Origin: Verrucomicrobiota bacterium
GTDB lineage: Bacteria > Verrucomicrobiota > Verrucomicrobiia > Opitutales > Opitutaceae
Direction: 5' to 3'
Length of the DNA: 38,172 nt
Assembly: GCA_030604905.1 (NCBI GenBank)
Contig: JAUVVA010000026.1
Location: forward strand, 1 to 38,172
Position numbers and translations under genes: made by a program. Shown here piece after piece: positions 1-7,506 of the stretch (its first letter is position 1; every line of letters begins with the position of its first letter). Below the pieces are notes generated by a model. The model saw nothing but the letters and a program-made list of their open reading frames with translations. It searched no databases and had not been told where the DNA came from.

Positions 1-766
1 CACCAAGGCCGCCGTCGCCACCGAGCTGCCGCCCAAGATCGAGCAGATCATCTACTGCGCCCCCACCTCCGAGCAGCAGGCGCTCTACGCCGAGTATCAG
101 CGCAAGTCCGAGCAGGCGCTCGACGCCCTCGCCGGCTCCGGCGCCTCCGAGGGCGCGATGCGCATCGCCACGCTCACCCAGCTCCTCCGCCTGCGCCAGA
201 TCTGCTGCGATCCGCGCCTCGTCGAGCAGATGGCCGAGGCCTCCGCGTCGTCCAAGCTCGACGCCTTCCGCGAGCTGCTCTCCGAGGCGATCGACGACGG
301 CCACCGCCTGCTCGTGTTTTCCCAGTTCACCAGCCTGCTCGCCCTCCTCCGCGACGAGCTCGACCGGCAGGAGATCGCCTACTGCTACCTCGACGGCTCC
401 ACGCCCACCAAACAACGCCAAGCCGAGGTCGACCGGTATCAACAAAACCCCGACATCCCGGTCTTCCTCATCTCGCTCAAGGCCGGCGGCACCGGCCTCA
501 ACCTCACCGGCGCCGACACCGTCGTGCACTTCGACCCGTGGTGGAACCCCGCCGCCGAGGCGCAGGCCACCGACCGCGCCCATCGCATCGGCCAGACCAA
601 GGTCGTCACCACCTACAAGCTCATCTGCACCGGCACGGTGGAGGAGAAGGTCATGGTCCTGCAGGACGAAAAACGCCGCCTGCTCGCCAACGTCTTCGAG
701 GCCAGCGACGCGGTGAACGCCAAACTCAGCCTCTCCGATCTGCGCAGCCTGCTCGCGGCGGGTTGA
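1..766 (+). CDS. SNF2-family helicase, C-terminal part (5' truncated)
   Basis: The reading frame is open from base 2, so the start lies outside the window; about 254 residues remain. They cover the second RecA-like lobe of a SNF2/Rad54-type ATPase. The helix LLRLRQICCDP precedes helicase motif IV (HRLLVFSQFTSLL), then YLDGSTPTKQRQ, motif V (SLKAGGTGLNLTGADTV), the SNF2 hallmark FDPWWNPAAEAQATDRAHR with motif VI arginines in DRAHRIGQ, and a final helix ending LSLSDLRSLLAAG. Bacterial proteins of this kind (HepA/RapA-like and larger SWIM-SNF2 proteins) are DNA translocases thought to remodel protein-DNA or RNA polymerase complexes. The exact subfamily cannot be settled without the N-terminus. 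The gene ends convergently with the pseudouridine synthase gene, 44 bases away. Confidence 0.93.
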   Translation, partial: TKAAVATELPPKIEQIIYCAPTSEQQALYAEYQRKSEQALDALAGSGASEGAMRIATLTQLLRLRQICCDPRLVEQMAEASASSKLDAFRELLSEAIDDGHRLLVFSQFTSLLALLRDELDRQEIAYCYLDGSTPTKQRQAEVDRYQQNPDIPVFLISLKAGGTGLNLTGADTVVHFDPWWNPAAEAQATDRAHRIGQTKVVTTYKLICTGTVEEKVMVLQDEKRRLLANVFEASDAVNAKLSLSDLRSLLAAG

Positions 767-810
767 AGACCCTCCCGGGCGCCGACCTCGCCGCCGCCCG
801 GCACGATCTC

Positions 811-1452
811 CTACGGCGAAAAAACCGCCCGACGCTCCGTCGGCGTGAGCTCCCGCCACGCGCCCGGCGTCGCCAGCAGGCCGGTCTCGGCGAGCGTGAG
901 CCCGCCGATCCGCCAGCGCAGCAGGCGCAGCGTCGGGTGCCCCACGCTGGCGGTCATGCGCCGCACCTGGCGATTCTTGCCCTCGCGTAGCGAGAGCGAA
1001 AGCCAGGCGTCGGCCACGTTCTTGCGAACGCGCACCGGCGGATCGCGCGGCGGCAGGGCGGCCGCCTCGCCCTCCGCCAGTCGCCTCGCCCGGAGCGGCG
1101 CGCAGACATGGTCGGGCAGCCGGACCCCGGCGGCGAGACGCGCCAGCGCCTCGTCGGCGGGCACGCGCTCGACCAGCACCCAATACTCCCGTTCGTGCGC
1201 GTGCCTTGGATCGAGAAGACGGGTGTTCAGCCCCGGCTCGTCCGAGAGCAGGAGCAGGCCCTCGCTGTCCGCGTCGAGCCGGCCCAGCGGGTAGACCCGG
1301 GGCGGCAGGCGCGGCGCCATATCCGCGAGCGTGCGCCACTTGGAGGACGGCTCGGGCGTGAACTGCGAAAGCACACCGTAGGGCTTGTGGAGCGCGAGGA
1401 GCACGCCCGCGCTTGTGAGCCCGCGGGCGGCCCTTGTCCACCGACCATTCAT
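811..1452 (-). CDS. rluE: RNA pseudouridine synthase, RsuA/RluE family
   Basis: This 213-residue protein should convert a uridine in rRNA to pseudouridine. The catalytic-aspartate motif GRLDADSEGLLLLS lies near residue 57, preceded by ALHKPYGVLSQFTP, the usual family opening. A second family block is LREGKNRQVRRMTASVGHPTLRL near the C-terminus. There is no N-terminal S4 RNA-binding domain, and the length is short. This fits the RluE branch (23S rRNA U2457 in E. coli) better than RsuA or RluB, which carry S4. The start is an ATG on the minus strand about 17 residues before the conserved region; no clear Shine-Dalgarno sequence precedes it. The gene stands alone between the convergent helicase and the divergent secretion operon. 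Family assignment is firm; the target base is inferred. Confidence 0.9.
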   Translation of the reverse strand: MNGRWTRAARGLTSAGVLLALHKPYGVLSQFTPEPSSKWRTLADMAPRLPPRVYPLGRLDADSEGLLLLSDEPGLNTRLLDPRHAHEREYWVLVERVPADEALARLAAGVRLPDHVCAPLRARRLAEGEAAALPPRDPPVRVRKNVADAWLSLSLREGKNRQVRRMTASVGHPTLRLLRWRIGGLTLAETGLLATPGAWRELTPTERRAVFSP

Positions 1453-1683
1453 CCGGCGCGGCAGGGATACCCGGCACCGTTTTTTCCGCGTTTGCCCGGC
1501 TCCTCAGCAGATCCACCCGGTGGCCGCCCGGCTCTCGCCCTGGGCATCTGTCCCGGAACAGCTTGCGAAAAACCGGAAAATGCCACCCGGCGAAAGCCTA
1601 ATGAAACCCTGCGCGCCCGAAGGCGTCACACCCCAAGGTTGCCAAGGGGTCGTATCCCCGCTTTGCTGCCACCGATTTTCCTG

Positions 1684-2268
1684 ATGAACCCCTTTGCCCT
1701 AAAAATGTTCGGTCTCGCCTGCCTGTTCGCGGTCGCGGCCGGCGGCGCGCGCGGCGCGGTGGACCTGCAAAACCTCGTGGATCGCTCGCCCTTCGCGCCT
1801 CCCGGGCACCGCAACGACGTCGCTCCGCCGCCCGAACCCTCCACCCTGGAGTTTCGCGGCATGGTGACCGACGAGAGCGGCACCGCCTACAGCGTCTTTG
1901 ACACCTCCACCAACCGTGGTCGCTGGGTTCGCGCCGACGATGAGAACAGCCCCTTCCGCGTGCGCGGCTTCGACCCCGAAAACGCCACCCTTGAGATCGA
2001 GCAAAACGGCCGCGTGCAAAAACTCACCCTCAAGCGCGCCACCATCCAGGCCGGCCAGCCCGTGACGGGCATGAGGCCCGCCATCCCCAATCCCGGCGCC
2101 AATGGCGGCAACGCCCAGGTGCGCCGCGACGCCGCCGCCGACGCCCAGCGCCTCGAGGCCGTCGCCGCCGAGGTCCGCCGCCGCCGCGCCTTGCGCAACG
2201 CCGCCAACCCCGGCGCCGGCCAGCCTCCGCCCGGCACGCCCACCACCCCCGCGCCCGGCCAACGCTGA
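1684..2268 (+). CDS. Exported protein at head of type II secretion operon, GspC-like
   Basis: This 194-residue protein begins with a signal peptide or N-terminal anchor (hydrophobic residues 6-24, ending GGARGAVD). Its middle reads like the GspC homology region: LEFRGMVTDESGTAYSVFD, then a segment with conserved glycine and GFDPENATLEIEQNGRVQKL, the beta-rich pattern of the GspC/PilP periplasmic domain that contacts the secretin. The last 70 residues are an Ala/Arg-rich helix and a Pro-rich tail. The start is the ATG at 1684; a longer in-frame reading upstream overlaps the opposite gene and lacks a signal. It lies 78 bases before gspG, so it probably heads the operon. The GspC role is inferred from position and fold pattern, not from a clear sequence match. 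Confidence 0.75.
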   Translation: MNPFALKMFGLACLFAVAAGGARGAVDLQNLVDRSPFAPPGHRNDVAPPPEPSTLEFRGMVTDESGTAYSVFDTSTNRGRWVRADDENSPFRVRGFDPENATLEIEQNGRVQKLTLKRATIQAGQPVTGMRPAIPNPGANGGNAQVRRDAAADAQRLEAVAAEVRRRRALRNAANPGAGQPPPGTPTTPAPGQR

Positions 2269-2346
2269 GCCTCCGCGCCGCGCCGCCCGCCCGCCGCGAC
2301 GCCCTTCCCGGCCCGACCTTTCCTCTCCGTCCGATCCTTTCCCCTC

Positions 2347-2796
2347 ATGGTCAACTCCCTCCGTCACCGACGCCTCCGAGCCCTCCGCCAAGGCTTCACC
2401 CTTCTCGAAATTCTCGTCGTCCTCGCGATCATCGGCCTCCTCGTCGGCCTCGCGGTCAAAAACGTCGACCGCATCTTCGGCGACAGCCAAGCCTCGGTCG
2501 CCAAGATTTTCGTCAACGATTCCATCAAGACCTCCCTCGTGCGCTATCGCATCGACATGGGCGACTTCCCCAGCACCGCGGAAGGCCTCGAGGCCCTTGT
2601 CACCCCGCCCGCCGCCCGCGCCGACCGCTGGCGCGGCCCCTACATCGACGCCCCCGGCGGCCGCATCCCGCTCGACCCTTGGGGCGAGCCCTACGTCTAC
2701 CGCTACCCCGGCGTCCACAACCGCGGCGGTTACGACATCTTTTCCAAGGGCCCGGACCGGATCGAGGGCACCCCGGACGATATCGGCAACTGGTGA
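2347..2796 (+). CDS. gspG: Type II secretion major pseudopilin GspG
   Basis: This 149-residue prepilin forms the shaft of the type II secretion pseudopilus in the periplasm. A short basic leader ends at the prepilin peptidase site (RQG/FTLLEILVVLAIIG), with Glu at mature position 5 and a 20-residue hydrophobic helix. The GspG-specific C-terminal half is present: the TAEGLEAL helix, RGPYID, LDPWGEPYVYRYPG, and the acidic calcium-binding loop KGPDRIEGTPDD near the C-terminus. The length is normal. Translation starts at ATG 2347 after a pyrimidine-rich stretch with no Shine-Dalgarno sequence. The five pseudopilin genes and the GspL/M genes follow directly. The secretin GspD, ATPase GspE and platform GspF are not in the window. 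Confidence 0.97.
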   Translation: MVNSLRHRRLRALRQGFTLLEILVVLAIIGLLVGLAVKNVDRIFGDSQASVAKIFVNDSIKTSLVRYRIDMGDFPSTAEGLEALVTPPAARADRWRGPYIDAPGGRIPLDPWGEPYVYRYPGVHNRGGYDIFSKGPDRIEGTPDDIGNW

Positions 2797-2806
2797 GGGC
2801 GCGCCC

Positions 2807-3337
2807 GTGCTCTCGGCGGCGCGGACAGGCCTGAGATTCTCGCGGCGCGGAAAACGCGGCCCGCTTCGCCGCGCCTTCACGCTGCTCGAGATCCTGCTCG
2901 TGCTCATGCTCCTGGCCCTGCTCGGGGCCGTGCTCGTCGGCGGCGCCGCCTCGCTCCTCAAGGCCGCCGAGGAGCAAGACCCGGAGGCCGCCCTGCTCAG
3001 TCTTCTCCAGAAAGCCCGCGCCCAGGCCGTCGAGACCGGGCAGATCCTTGAGATCGTCCCGCTCCCCGACGACAGCGGCTTCCTCTGGGGGCGCGACGGC
3101 GTCGAGACCCTCCCGGTGCGCCCCGGACAACGCGTCCGCCTCTTGCGCCCCGAGATGGCCGCCGCCTTCCTTATCGGCGGCCAACTCGAGGAGCGCCCCG
3201 TCGAGCGCATGCGCTTCTACCCCGACGGCTCCGCCGACCCCGTGCGCCTCGAGGTGCGCCGCGGCGAGCAACGCCGCGTCTACGCCATCGATCCCTGGAC
3301 CGCCGCGCCGCTGCCGGAGGGAGGAGCGCGCCGATGA
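2807..3337 (+). CDS. gspH: Type II secretion minor pseudopilin, GspH-like
   Basis: This is a 176-residue prepilin-like protein. After a basic leader comes the cleavage motif with Ala at -1 (RRA/FTLLEILLVLMLLALLG), Glu at mature position 5 and the hydrophobic helix. The remaining domain is beta-rich, with LLSLLQKARAQAVETGQ, RMRFYPDGSADPVRLEV and a short YAIDPWTAAPLP end, the GspH/FimT pattern. The likely start is GTG at 2807, ten bases after the gspG stop. A GAGGG at 2795-2799 sits seven bases ahead of it, one of the better ribosome sites in this operon. The 3' end overlaps gspI by four bases (ATGA). GspH is thought to be part of the tip complex; the letter follows its position between G and I and its domain, and is fairly secure. 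Confidence 0.87.
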   Translation: MLSAARTGLRFSRRGKRGPLRRAFTLLEILLVLMLLALLGAVLVGGAASLLKAAEEQDPEAALLSLLQKARAQAVETGQILEIVPLPDDSGFLWGRDGVETLPVRPGQRVRLLRPEMAAAFLIGGQLEERPVERMRFYPDGSADPVRLEVRRGEQRRVYAIDPWTAAPLPEGGARR

Positions 3338-3840
3338 AACCCCTCGCCCGATCCGCCCGCTCCACGCGCCTTGGCCGCCCCTCGCGCCCCGCTCGCCGCG
3401 CCTTCACGCTCATCGAGGTGCTCGTGGCGCTCGCCATCTTCGCCATCGCCGCCGTCGTGCTCGGCGCGGCCTACGTCAACCTCATGCAGACCCACGCCGC
3501 CCTGCGCGACCGGGACGGCTCCGAGGCCGACATCGTCTGGGCGCGCGAGGCCCTGCTCAACGAGCCCGACCGCGCCGTCGCCGAGCGGGGCGCCGACCTC
3601 GTGCTCCCGGACGGCCGCAGCGCCGCCTGGCGCGCCACCATCACGCCCACCGAGGTCAGCGACCTCTTCGATGTCGTCCTCGAGATCGACGCCCCGCCCC
3701 CCGGCGGAGCCGGAGACCTCGTGCGCGTCAGCGAGACGCTGCGCCTCCTGCGCCCCGGCTGGTCCACCGAGGCCGAGCGCCGCGAACGCCGCGAACGCGC
3801 CCGCCAACGCCTCGAACGCGAACGGAGGACCCTGCAATGA
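3334..3840 (+). CDS. gspI: Type II secretion minor pseudopilin, GspI-like
   Basis: This 168-residue protein has a 22-residue basic leader, the prepilin motif RRAFTLIEVLVALAIFAIAA with Glu at mature position 5, and a hydrophobic helix typical of GspI (IEVLVALAIFAIA). The globular part is short and ends in a strongly charged Arg/Glu-rich tail (residues 145-168), which is unusual for GspI and probably helical. The start ATG at 3334 is within the gspH stop (ATGA) and is preceded by GGAGGGAGGAG. In the family, GspI nucleates the tip complex with GspJ and GspK, all of which follow in order here. Confidence 0.88.
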   Translation: MKPLARSARSTRLGRPSRPARRAFTLIEVLVALAIFAIAAVVLGAAYVNLMQTHAALRDRDGSEADIVWAREALLNEPDRAVAERGADLVLPDGRSAAWRATITPTEVSDLFDVVLEIDAPPPGGAGDLVRVSETLRLLRPGWSTEAERRERRERARQRLERERRTLQ

Positions 3841-4499
3841 GACGCTCCGCGCACGAGCCGCTCCCCCGCCGGGCGCGCCGGGCCTTCACCCTGCTCGAGG
3901 TTCTCCTCGCGCTCGCCCTCCTCGGCACCCTGCTCGTGGCGCTCAACATGTTTGTTTTCTCCATGGCCGAGATCTGGGGCCGCGGACGCGACGAGCGCCT
4001 CTTCGCCCAGCACGCCCGCGCCGTGACCGTGCACATCGAGGACCTGCTCCGCTCCGCCGCCCTCGGCCCCGGCGGCGGCGGCCTGCAGATCAAGGACGTG
4101 CGCCAGGAACGCGGCGGCGAGGCGCCCGAACTCGCCTTCACCCTCGCCGAGGGCAGCCGCCTCATCAGCTGGCCCGACAGCGCCCTGCCCGACGTCGAGA
4201 TGTCCCTCGGCGTCTCCGAAGGCGAGGGACTGCGCCTGCACTGGCGCTCGCTCCTCGAGATCAACCGCGAGACCGACGCCCCCCGCAGCGTCCTCATCAC
4301 GCCTTTCGTCACCTCCATCGCCTGGGATTACTACGACCCCGGCTTCCGCCGCTGGGAAACCCTCGACCAACCCAAACGCGAGCTCGACGGCACCTACCCC
4401 ACGCCCCGCCGCCTGCGCCTGCGTTTTTCCCACGGCAACCTTCAACTGGAACGCGTGCTCCGCGTGCCCGCCGCCACGGAGGGCGCCACGCGGCTATGA
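3837..4499 (+). CDS. gspJ: Type II secretion minor pseudopilin, GspJ-like
   Basis: This 220-residue prepilin-like protein has a leader of about 15 residues, then RRAFTLLEVLLALALLGTLL with Glu at mature position 5 and a hydrophobic helix. The C-terminal domain contains an SIAWDYYDPGFRRWETL block and YPTPRRLRLRFSHG. This matches the GspJ region where a conserved tyrosine/tryptophan strand is followed by a P.R.RL.L strand. The start ATG 3837 overlaps the gspI stop, and the stop overlaps the gspK ATG, so translation is probably coupled along the operon. GspJ is the middle subunit of the I-J-K tip trimer of the pseudopilus. Confidence 0.88.
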   Translation: MRRSAHEPLPRRARRAFTLLEVLLALALLGTLLVALNMFVFSMAEIWGRGRDERLFAQHARAVTVHIEDLLRSAALGPGGGGLQIKDVRQERGGEAPELAFTLAEGSRLISWPDSALPDVEMSLGVSEGEGLRLHWRSLLEINRETDAPRSVLITPFVTSIAWDYYDPGFRRWETLDQPKRELDGTYPTPRRLRLRFSHGNLQLERVLRVPAATEGATRL

Positions 4500-5746
4500 A
4501 AGCCGAATCCACGCTCGCCTCGGCCCCGGAGCGTCCGGCCCCGACGCCCACGCCCCGCCCTCGCCGCCGCGGCTCCGTGATCGTCGTGGTGCTCATCACG
4601 CTCCTGCTCGCCTCGCTGATGTTGATGAAGTTCATCGAGAACAGCGCCGTGGAGCTCACCCTCGCCACCCGCCAGGCCGACCGCGACCGCCTCCGCTCCG
4701 AGGCCTACTCCGCGCTGGAGACCGCGCTCGCCGTCATGGCCGAGATTCGCGCCATCGACGACGCGCTCCACTCGCCCGCCCAAGGCTGGGGCGATCCCTT
4801 CGCCTACCTCGGCCAATCGCCGCGCGAGGGCCTCGAAGTGACCTTCAGCTTCACCGACGAAAGCGGCAAACTCTCGCTCCCCACCCTCTCCTTCGACGAC
4901 ATGGTCGAGCTCGCCCAGGTGCTCGGCCTCGGCGAGCACGACGCCCGCCGCTTCTCCGACGGCCTCTTCGCCTGGACCCGCGCCGACCACTCCCCGCAGG
5001 AGATGGAGGCCGAGGCCTCGCGCTACGAACGCGACAGCATCCCCCACGAGCCCCCGCGCCGCTCCCTGCGCTCCTGGGACGAGCTCCGCGCCGTCCGCGT
5101 GGCGCGCGACTACGTCTACGACGAACAAGGCGACCTCACGCCCTTCGGCCAGGCCCTGCGCGACAACCTCTCCCTCTACCGCTTCAACGGCACCAACATC
5201 AACGCGCTCGCCCCCATGATCGGCATCCTGCGCGGCTGGGATGCCGCCCAGGTCGCCTCCATCGTCAACTACCAAGCCGCCCGCAGCCCGCGCCCGGCCG
5301 GCGCCCCGCCCTGGTTTCGCGGCGCCGACGATCTGCGCGCGCTCCTCGGCGCCAACGCCGACACCCGCGGACTCGACGCCAGCGCCAAGCTCGTGCGGGT
5401 CGACGTGTTTGTGCGCGAAGGCGCCGCCTCGATGCGCCTCGGCGCGCTCGTCGCCCTCGACGCGTCCGTCAGCCTGCCCGCCGCCGCCGAAAGCCCCGGG
5501 GCGGCCCCCAATCCCGCCCCCGGCGAAACCCCGCGCGGCGGCTCCGGCAACCCCGCCGGCCCGCGCAACGGCCAAGGCGGCACAGGGGGCGCGGGCGGCG
5601 CTCCGCGCGCCGGCGGCCCCGGCGGTGAAACCGCCCGCGGCGGCGCGGCGTCGGAGGAAAGATTGAACTACCCCTTCCGCGTCCTTGAAGTCGTCGAGCT
5701 CTCCGGGCCCTCGCCCGCCTTGCCGGCCGACGACGAGGCCGATTGA
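4496..5746 (+). CDS. gspK: Type II secretion minor pseudopilin GspK with Gly/Pro-rich insert
   Basis: This is the largest pseudopilin, 416 residues, and caps the pseudopilus tip. A long Pro/Arg leader precedes the cleavage site RRRG/SVIVVVLITLLLASL. As usual for GspK there is no Glu at mature position 5. The body holds the GspK alpha-domain: SDGLFAWTRADHS, the WDELRAVR helix, and the block NINALAPMIGILRGWDA. Residues about 325-388 are an unusual Gly/Pro/Ala/Asn-rich low-complexity stretch (for example GNGQGGTGGAGG-like runs) inserted before the last beta segment LNYPFRVLEVVEL. This insert is absent from GspK proteins I know. The gene overlaps gspJ by four bases. Confidence 0.9.
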   Translation: MKAESTLASAPERPAPTPTPRPRRRGSVIVVVLITLLLASLMLMKFIENSAVELTLATRQADRDRLRSEAYSALETALAVMAEIRAIDDALHSPAQGWGDPFAYLGQSPREGLEVTFSFTDESGKLSLPTLSFDDMVELAQVLGLGEHDARRFSDGLFAWTRADHSPQEMEAEASRYERDSIPHEPPRRSLRSWDELRAVRVARDYVYDEQGDLTPFGQALRDNLSLYRFNGTNINALAPMIGILRGWDAAQVASIVNYQAARSPRPAGAPPWFRGADDLRALLGANADTRGLDASAKLVRVDVFVREGAASMRLGALVALDASVSLPAAAESPGAAPNPAPGETPRGGSGNPAGPRNGQGGTGGAGGAPRAGGPGGETARGGAASEERLNYPFRVLEVVELSGPSPALPADDEAD

Positions 5747-5763
5747 TCCCTTCCATCTCCTGC

Positions 5764-6894
5764 ATGCTTTCCGCGCTCTCCCGCTACGTCCCCGCGATCC
5801 CGCCGCCACCGCCGCTTCTGCTGGCGCGGGGCGATACGTTTTTCATCCGCCGCGTGGACCTCGCGCCCGGCGAAGCCGTCGAGCCCCAGGTGCGCCTCGC
5901 CATCGAGGCCATGGCTCCCTTCCCGCCCGAGCAGCTTTACTTCGGGCACCTCCCGGCCGGCGACGGCTCGGCCGCGCTCGTCTTCGCCGCCTTCCGACGC
6001 CGCTTCTCGGCCGACGAGACCGAGCTCTGGGACCGCGCCGCCCTGGTGACGCCCGAGTTCGCCCCGCTGCTCGCCGCCCGCCCCGGGACCGGTGACGGCG
6101 CTGTCGTCCATGTCGGCGACAGTCGCGTCACCGCGCTCGCCTGGCGCGCCGGCCAGGAACTCCCCGTCGCCGTGCTCGCCCGCCCCGGCGGCCCCGCCGT
6201 CGCCCAAGCCGTCGTGAACGAGCTCTGGGAACGCTCCGGACTGGCGGCCGAGGCCGGCCTGCGCCGCCTCGAGGGCACGCTCGGCTTTGACGCCGCGCAC
6301 GACGGCTCCCTCACCGCCACCCTCGACGGCGAGCCGCTCGGCCCCTGGCCCGAGGAGTGGACGAAGTCCGGCGACGTGCGCGACCAGGACTTTCTCGCCG
6401 AGCGCCGACGCGCCGAGGTCCGCGATCAATGGCTCTGGCGCGGCTTGCTCGGCGCCATCGCCATCCTCGTGCTGGCCGCCTCCCTCGACATCGGCGCCGG
6501 CATCCTCGGCGCGCTCACCCGTCACCGCGAGGCCCGCATCGAACGCCAGGCACCCACCGTCCGCCAGACCGAGACCGCCCAAGCCCTCGCCAACCGCATC
6601 GCCGAGCTCAGCGAAAAGCGCCTCATGCCCTTTGAAATGATGGCCATCATCAACCCCTCCCGGCCCGAGTCGGTCATCTTCCAACGCGCCGTCACCCGCG
6701 GCCTGCTGCGGCTCGAGGTCGAGGCCCAGGCGCAGAACGCCGAGGATGTGGGCCGCTACGCCAACTCCCTGCGCGAACAGCCCGGGATCGCCTCCGCCTC
6801 CGCGCGCGACATCCGCGCCCGCGACGGCGTGACCAGCTTTGTCCTCGAGGTCGAGTTCCGCCCCGAGGCGCTTCGAAACGGAGGTGCCCTGTGA
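5764..6894 (+). CDS. gspL: Type II secretion inner-membrane protein, GspL-like
   Basis: This protein of about 376 residues has the architecture of GspL/PilM-N fusions: a cytoplasmic N-terminal domain of about 220 residues, one membrane helix (LLGAIAILVLAASLDIGAG) near residues 226-250, and a periplasmic domain with a ferredoxin-like pattern (LRLEVEAQAQNAEDVGRYAN). In the family the cytoplasmic part binds the ATPase GspE and the periplasmic part binds GspM. The start is uncertain. ATG 5764 is preferred here, but TTG 5743 overlaps the gspK stop with GAGG just upstream and would add seven residues. The stop overlaps the next gene's GTG. Sequence similarity to proteobacterial GspL is weak, so the name rests on topology and gene order. 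Confidence 0.78.
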   Translation: MLSALSRYVPAIPPPPPLLLARGDTFFIRRVDLAPGEAVEPQVRLAIEAMAPFPPEQLYFGHLPAGDGSAALVFAAFRRRFSADETELWDRAALVTPEFAPLLAARPGTGDGAVVHVGDSRVTALAWRAGQELPVAVLARPGGPAVAQAVVNELWERSGLAAEAGLRRLEGTLGFDAAHDGSLTATLDGEPLGPWPEEWTKSGDVRDQDFLAERRRAEVRDQWLWRGLLGAIAILVLAASLDIGAGILGALTRHREARIERQAPTVRQTETAQALANRIAELSEKRLMPFEMMAIINPSRPESVIFQRAVTRGLLRLEVEAQAQNAEDVGRYANSLREQPGIASASARDIRARDGVTSFVLEVEFRPEALRNGGAL

Positions 6895-7433
6895 ACCCGA
6901 TCCGTGTCTGGTTCGTCGCCCGCCTGCTGCGCGAAAAGGTCCTCGTCCTCGCGCTCGTGCTGCTCGGCGCCCTCATCTGGGCGTCCTCCGCCTCGGAGCG
7001 CCTGCAGGCCAACCTGCGCGGCTTTCGCTCCGCCCAGTCCGCCCTCGCCACCCAGCAGCTTTGGCTGAACAACCGCCCCGCGATCGAGGAGGCCGCCGCG
7101 GCCGCGGTGCGCGACCTCGATCCCCGCCGCACCTACGACGCCACCTTCCTCGTCGCGGAGATCATGGGCATCGCCAGCCGCTCCGGCCTAGCCGTCAACA
7201 CCGAGCCGCCGCGCACCCAGCGCTCGCCCCAGTTCGCGGTGCACACCGTGCAGGTGACCACGCGTCGCGCCGAGCTGGCCTCGCTGTTGCGCTTCTACCA
7301 GGAGCTCGCCTCCAAGGCGCCCTACCTCGGTCTCGAGCAAATCTCGCTCCAAGGCGACCGCTCCGCGCCCGGCCTGGTCAACGCCACCTTCCAGGTCGCG
7401 TCGGTCGAGCTCGTGCGCGATCCGGCCCGCTGA
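6891..7433 (+). CDS. gspM: Type II secretion inner-membrane protein, GspM/PilO-like
   Basis: This 180-residue bitopic protein has a short cytoplasmic start, a membrane helix (VLVLALVLLGALIWAS, residues 18-34), a coiled-coil-prone stretch (residues 40-80) and a small alpha/beta domain with the LASLLRFYQELASKAPYLGLEQISL pattern of GspM/PilO. The family dimerises with GspL. The start is GTG 6891 inside the gspL stop (GTGA), preceded by GGAGGTG at 6880-6886, a clear ribosome site. It is the last gene of the operon and is followed directly by a hairpin. No gspN or prepilin peptidase gene follows. Confidence 0.8.
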   Translation: MNPIRVWFVARLLREKVLVLALVLLGALIWASSASERLQANLRGFRSAQSALATQQLWLNNRPAIEEAAAAAVRDLDPRRTYDATFLVAEIMGIASRSGLAVNTEPPRTQRSPQFAVHTVQVTTRRAELASLLRFYQELASKAPYLGLEQISLQGDRSAPGLVNATFQVASVELVRDPAR

Positions 7434-7436
7434 CGC

Positions 7437-7461
7437 CGGATCCCGCCCCGCGCGGGATCCG
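7437..7461. terminator. Hairpin closing the secretion operon
   Basis: A perfect 10-base-pair stem (CGGATCCCGC with its complement GCGGGATCCG) closes a five-base loop. It begins four bases after the gspM stop and lies between two convergent genes. There is no T-tract on either strand, so it may be a weak or Rho-assisted terminator, or an end-protecting structure serving both genes. Confidence 0.6.
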
Positions 7462-7506
7462 AGCGGCCGGGCGCGAGGCTCAGCCGCCCATCTGCATGAT
7501 GCCGAC

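Noticed and set aside
1453-1683. A promoter or hairpin regulator upstream of the secretion operon
   Set aside because: GGGG and CCCC runs around 1631-1659 can form short alternative stems, but they are only four bases each, and no convincing promoter boxes were found.
1699-3210. A 503-codon antisense frame across the secretion operon
   Set aside because: It crosses three well-supported + strand genes (gspG with its full motif set) and has a Gly/Ala/Val/Asp-rich low-quality composition.
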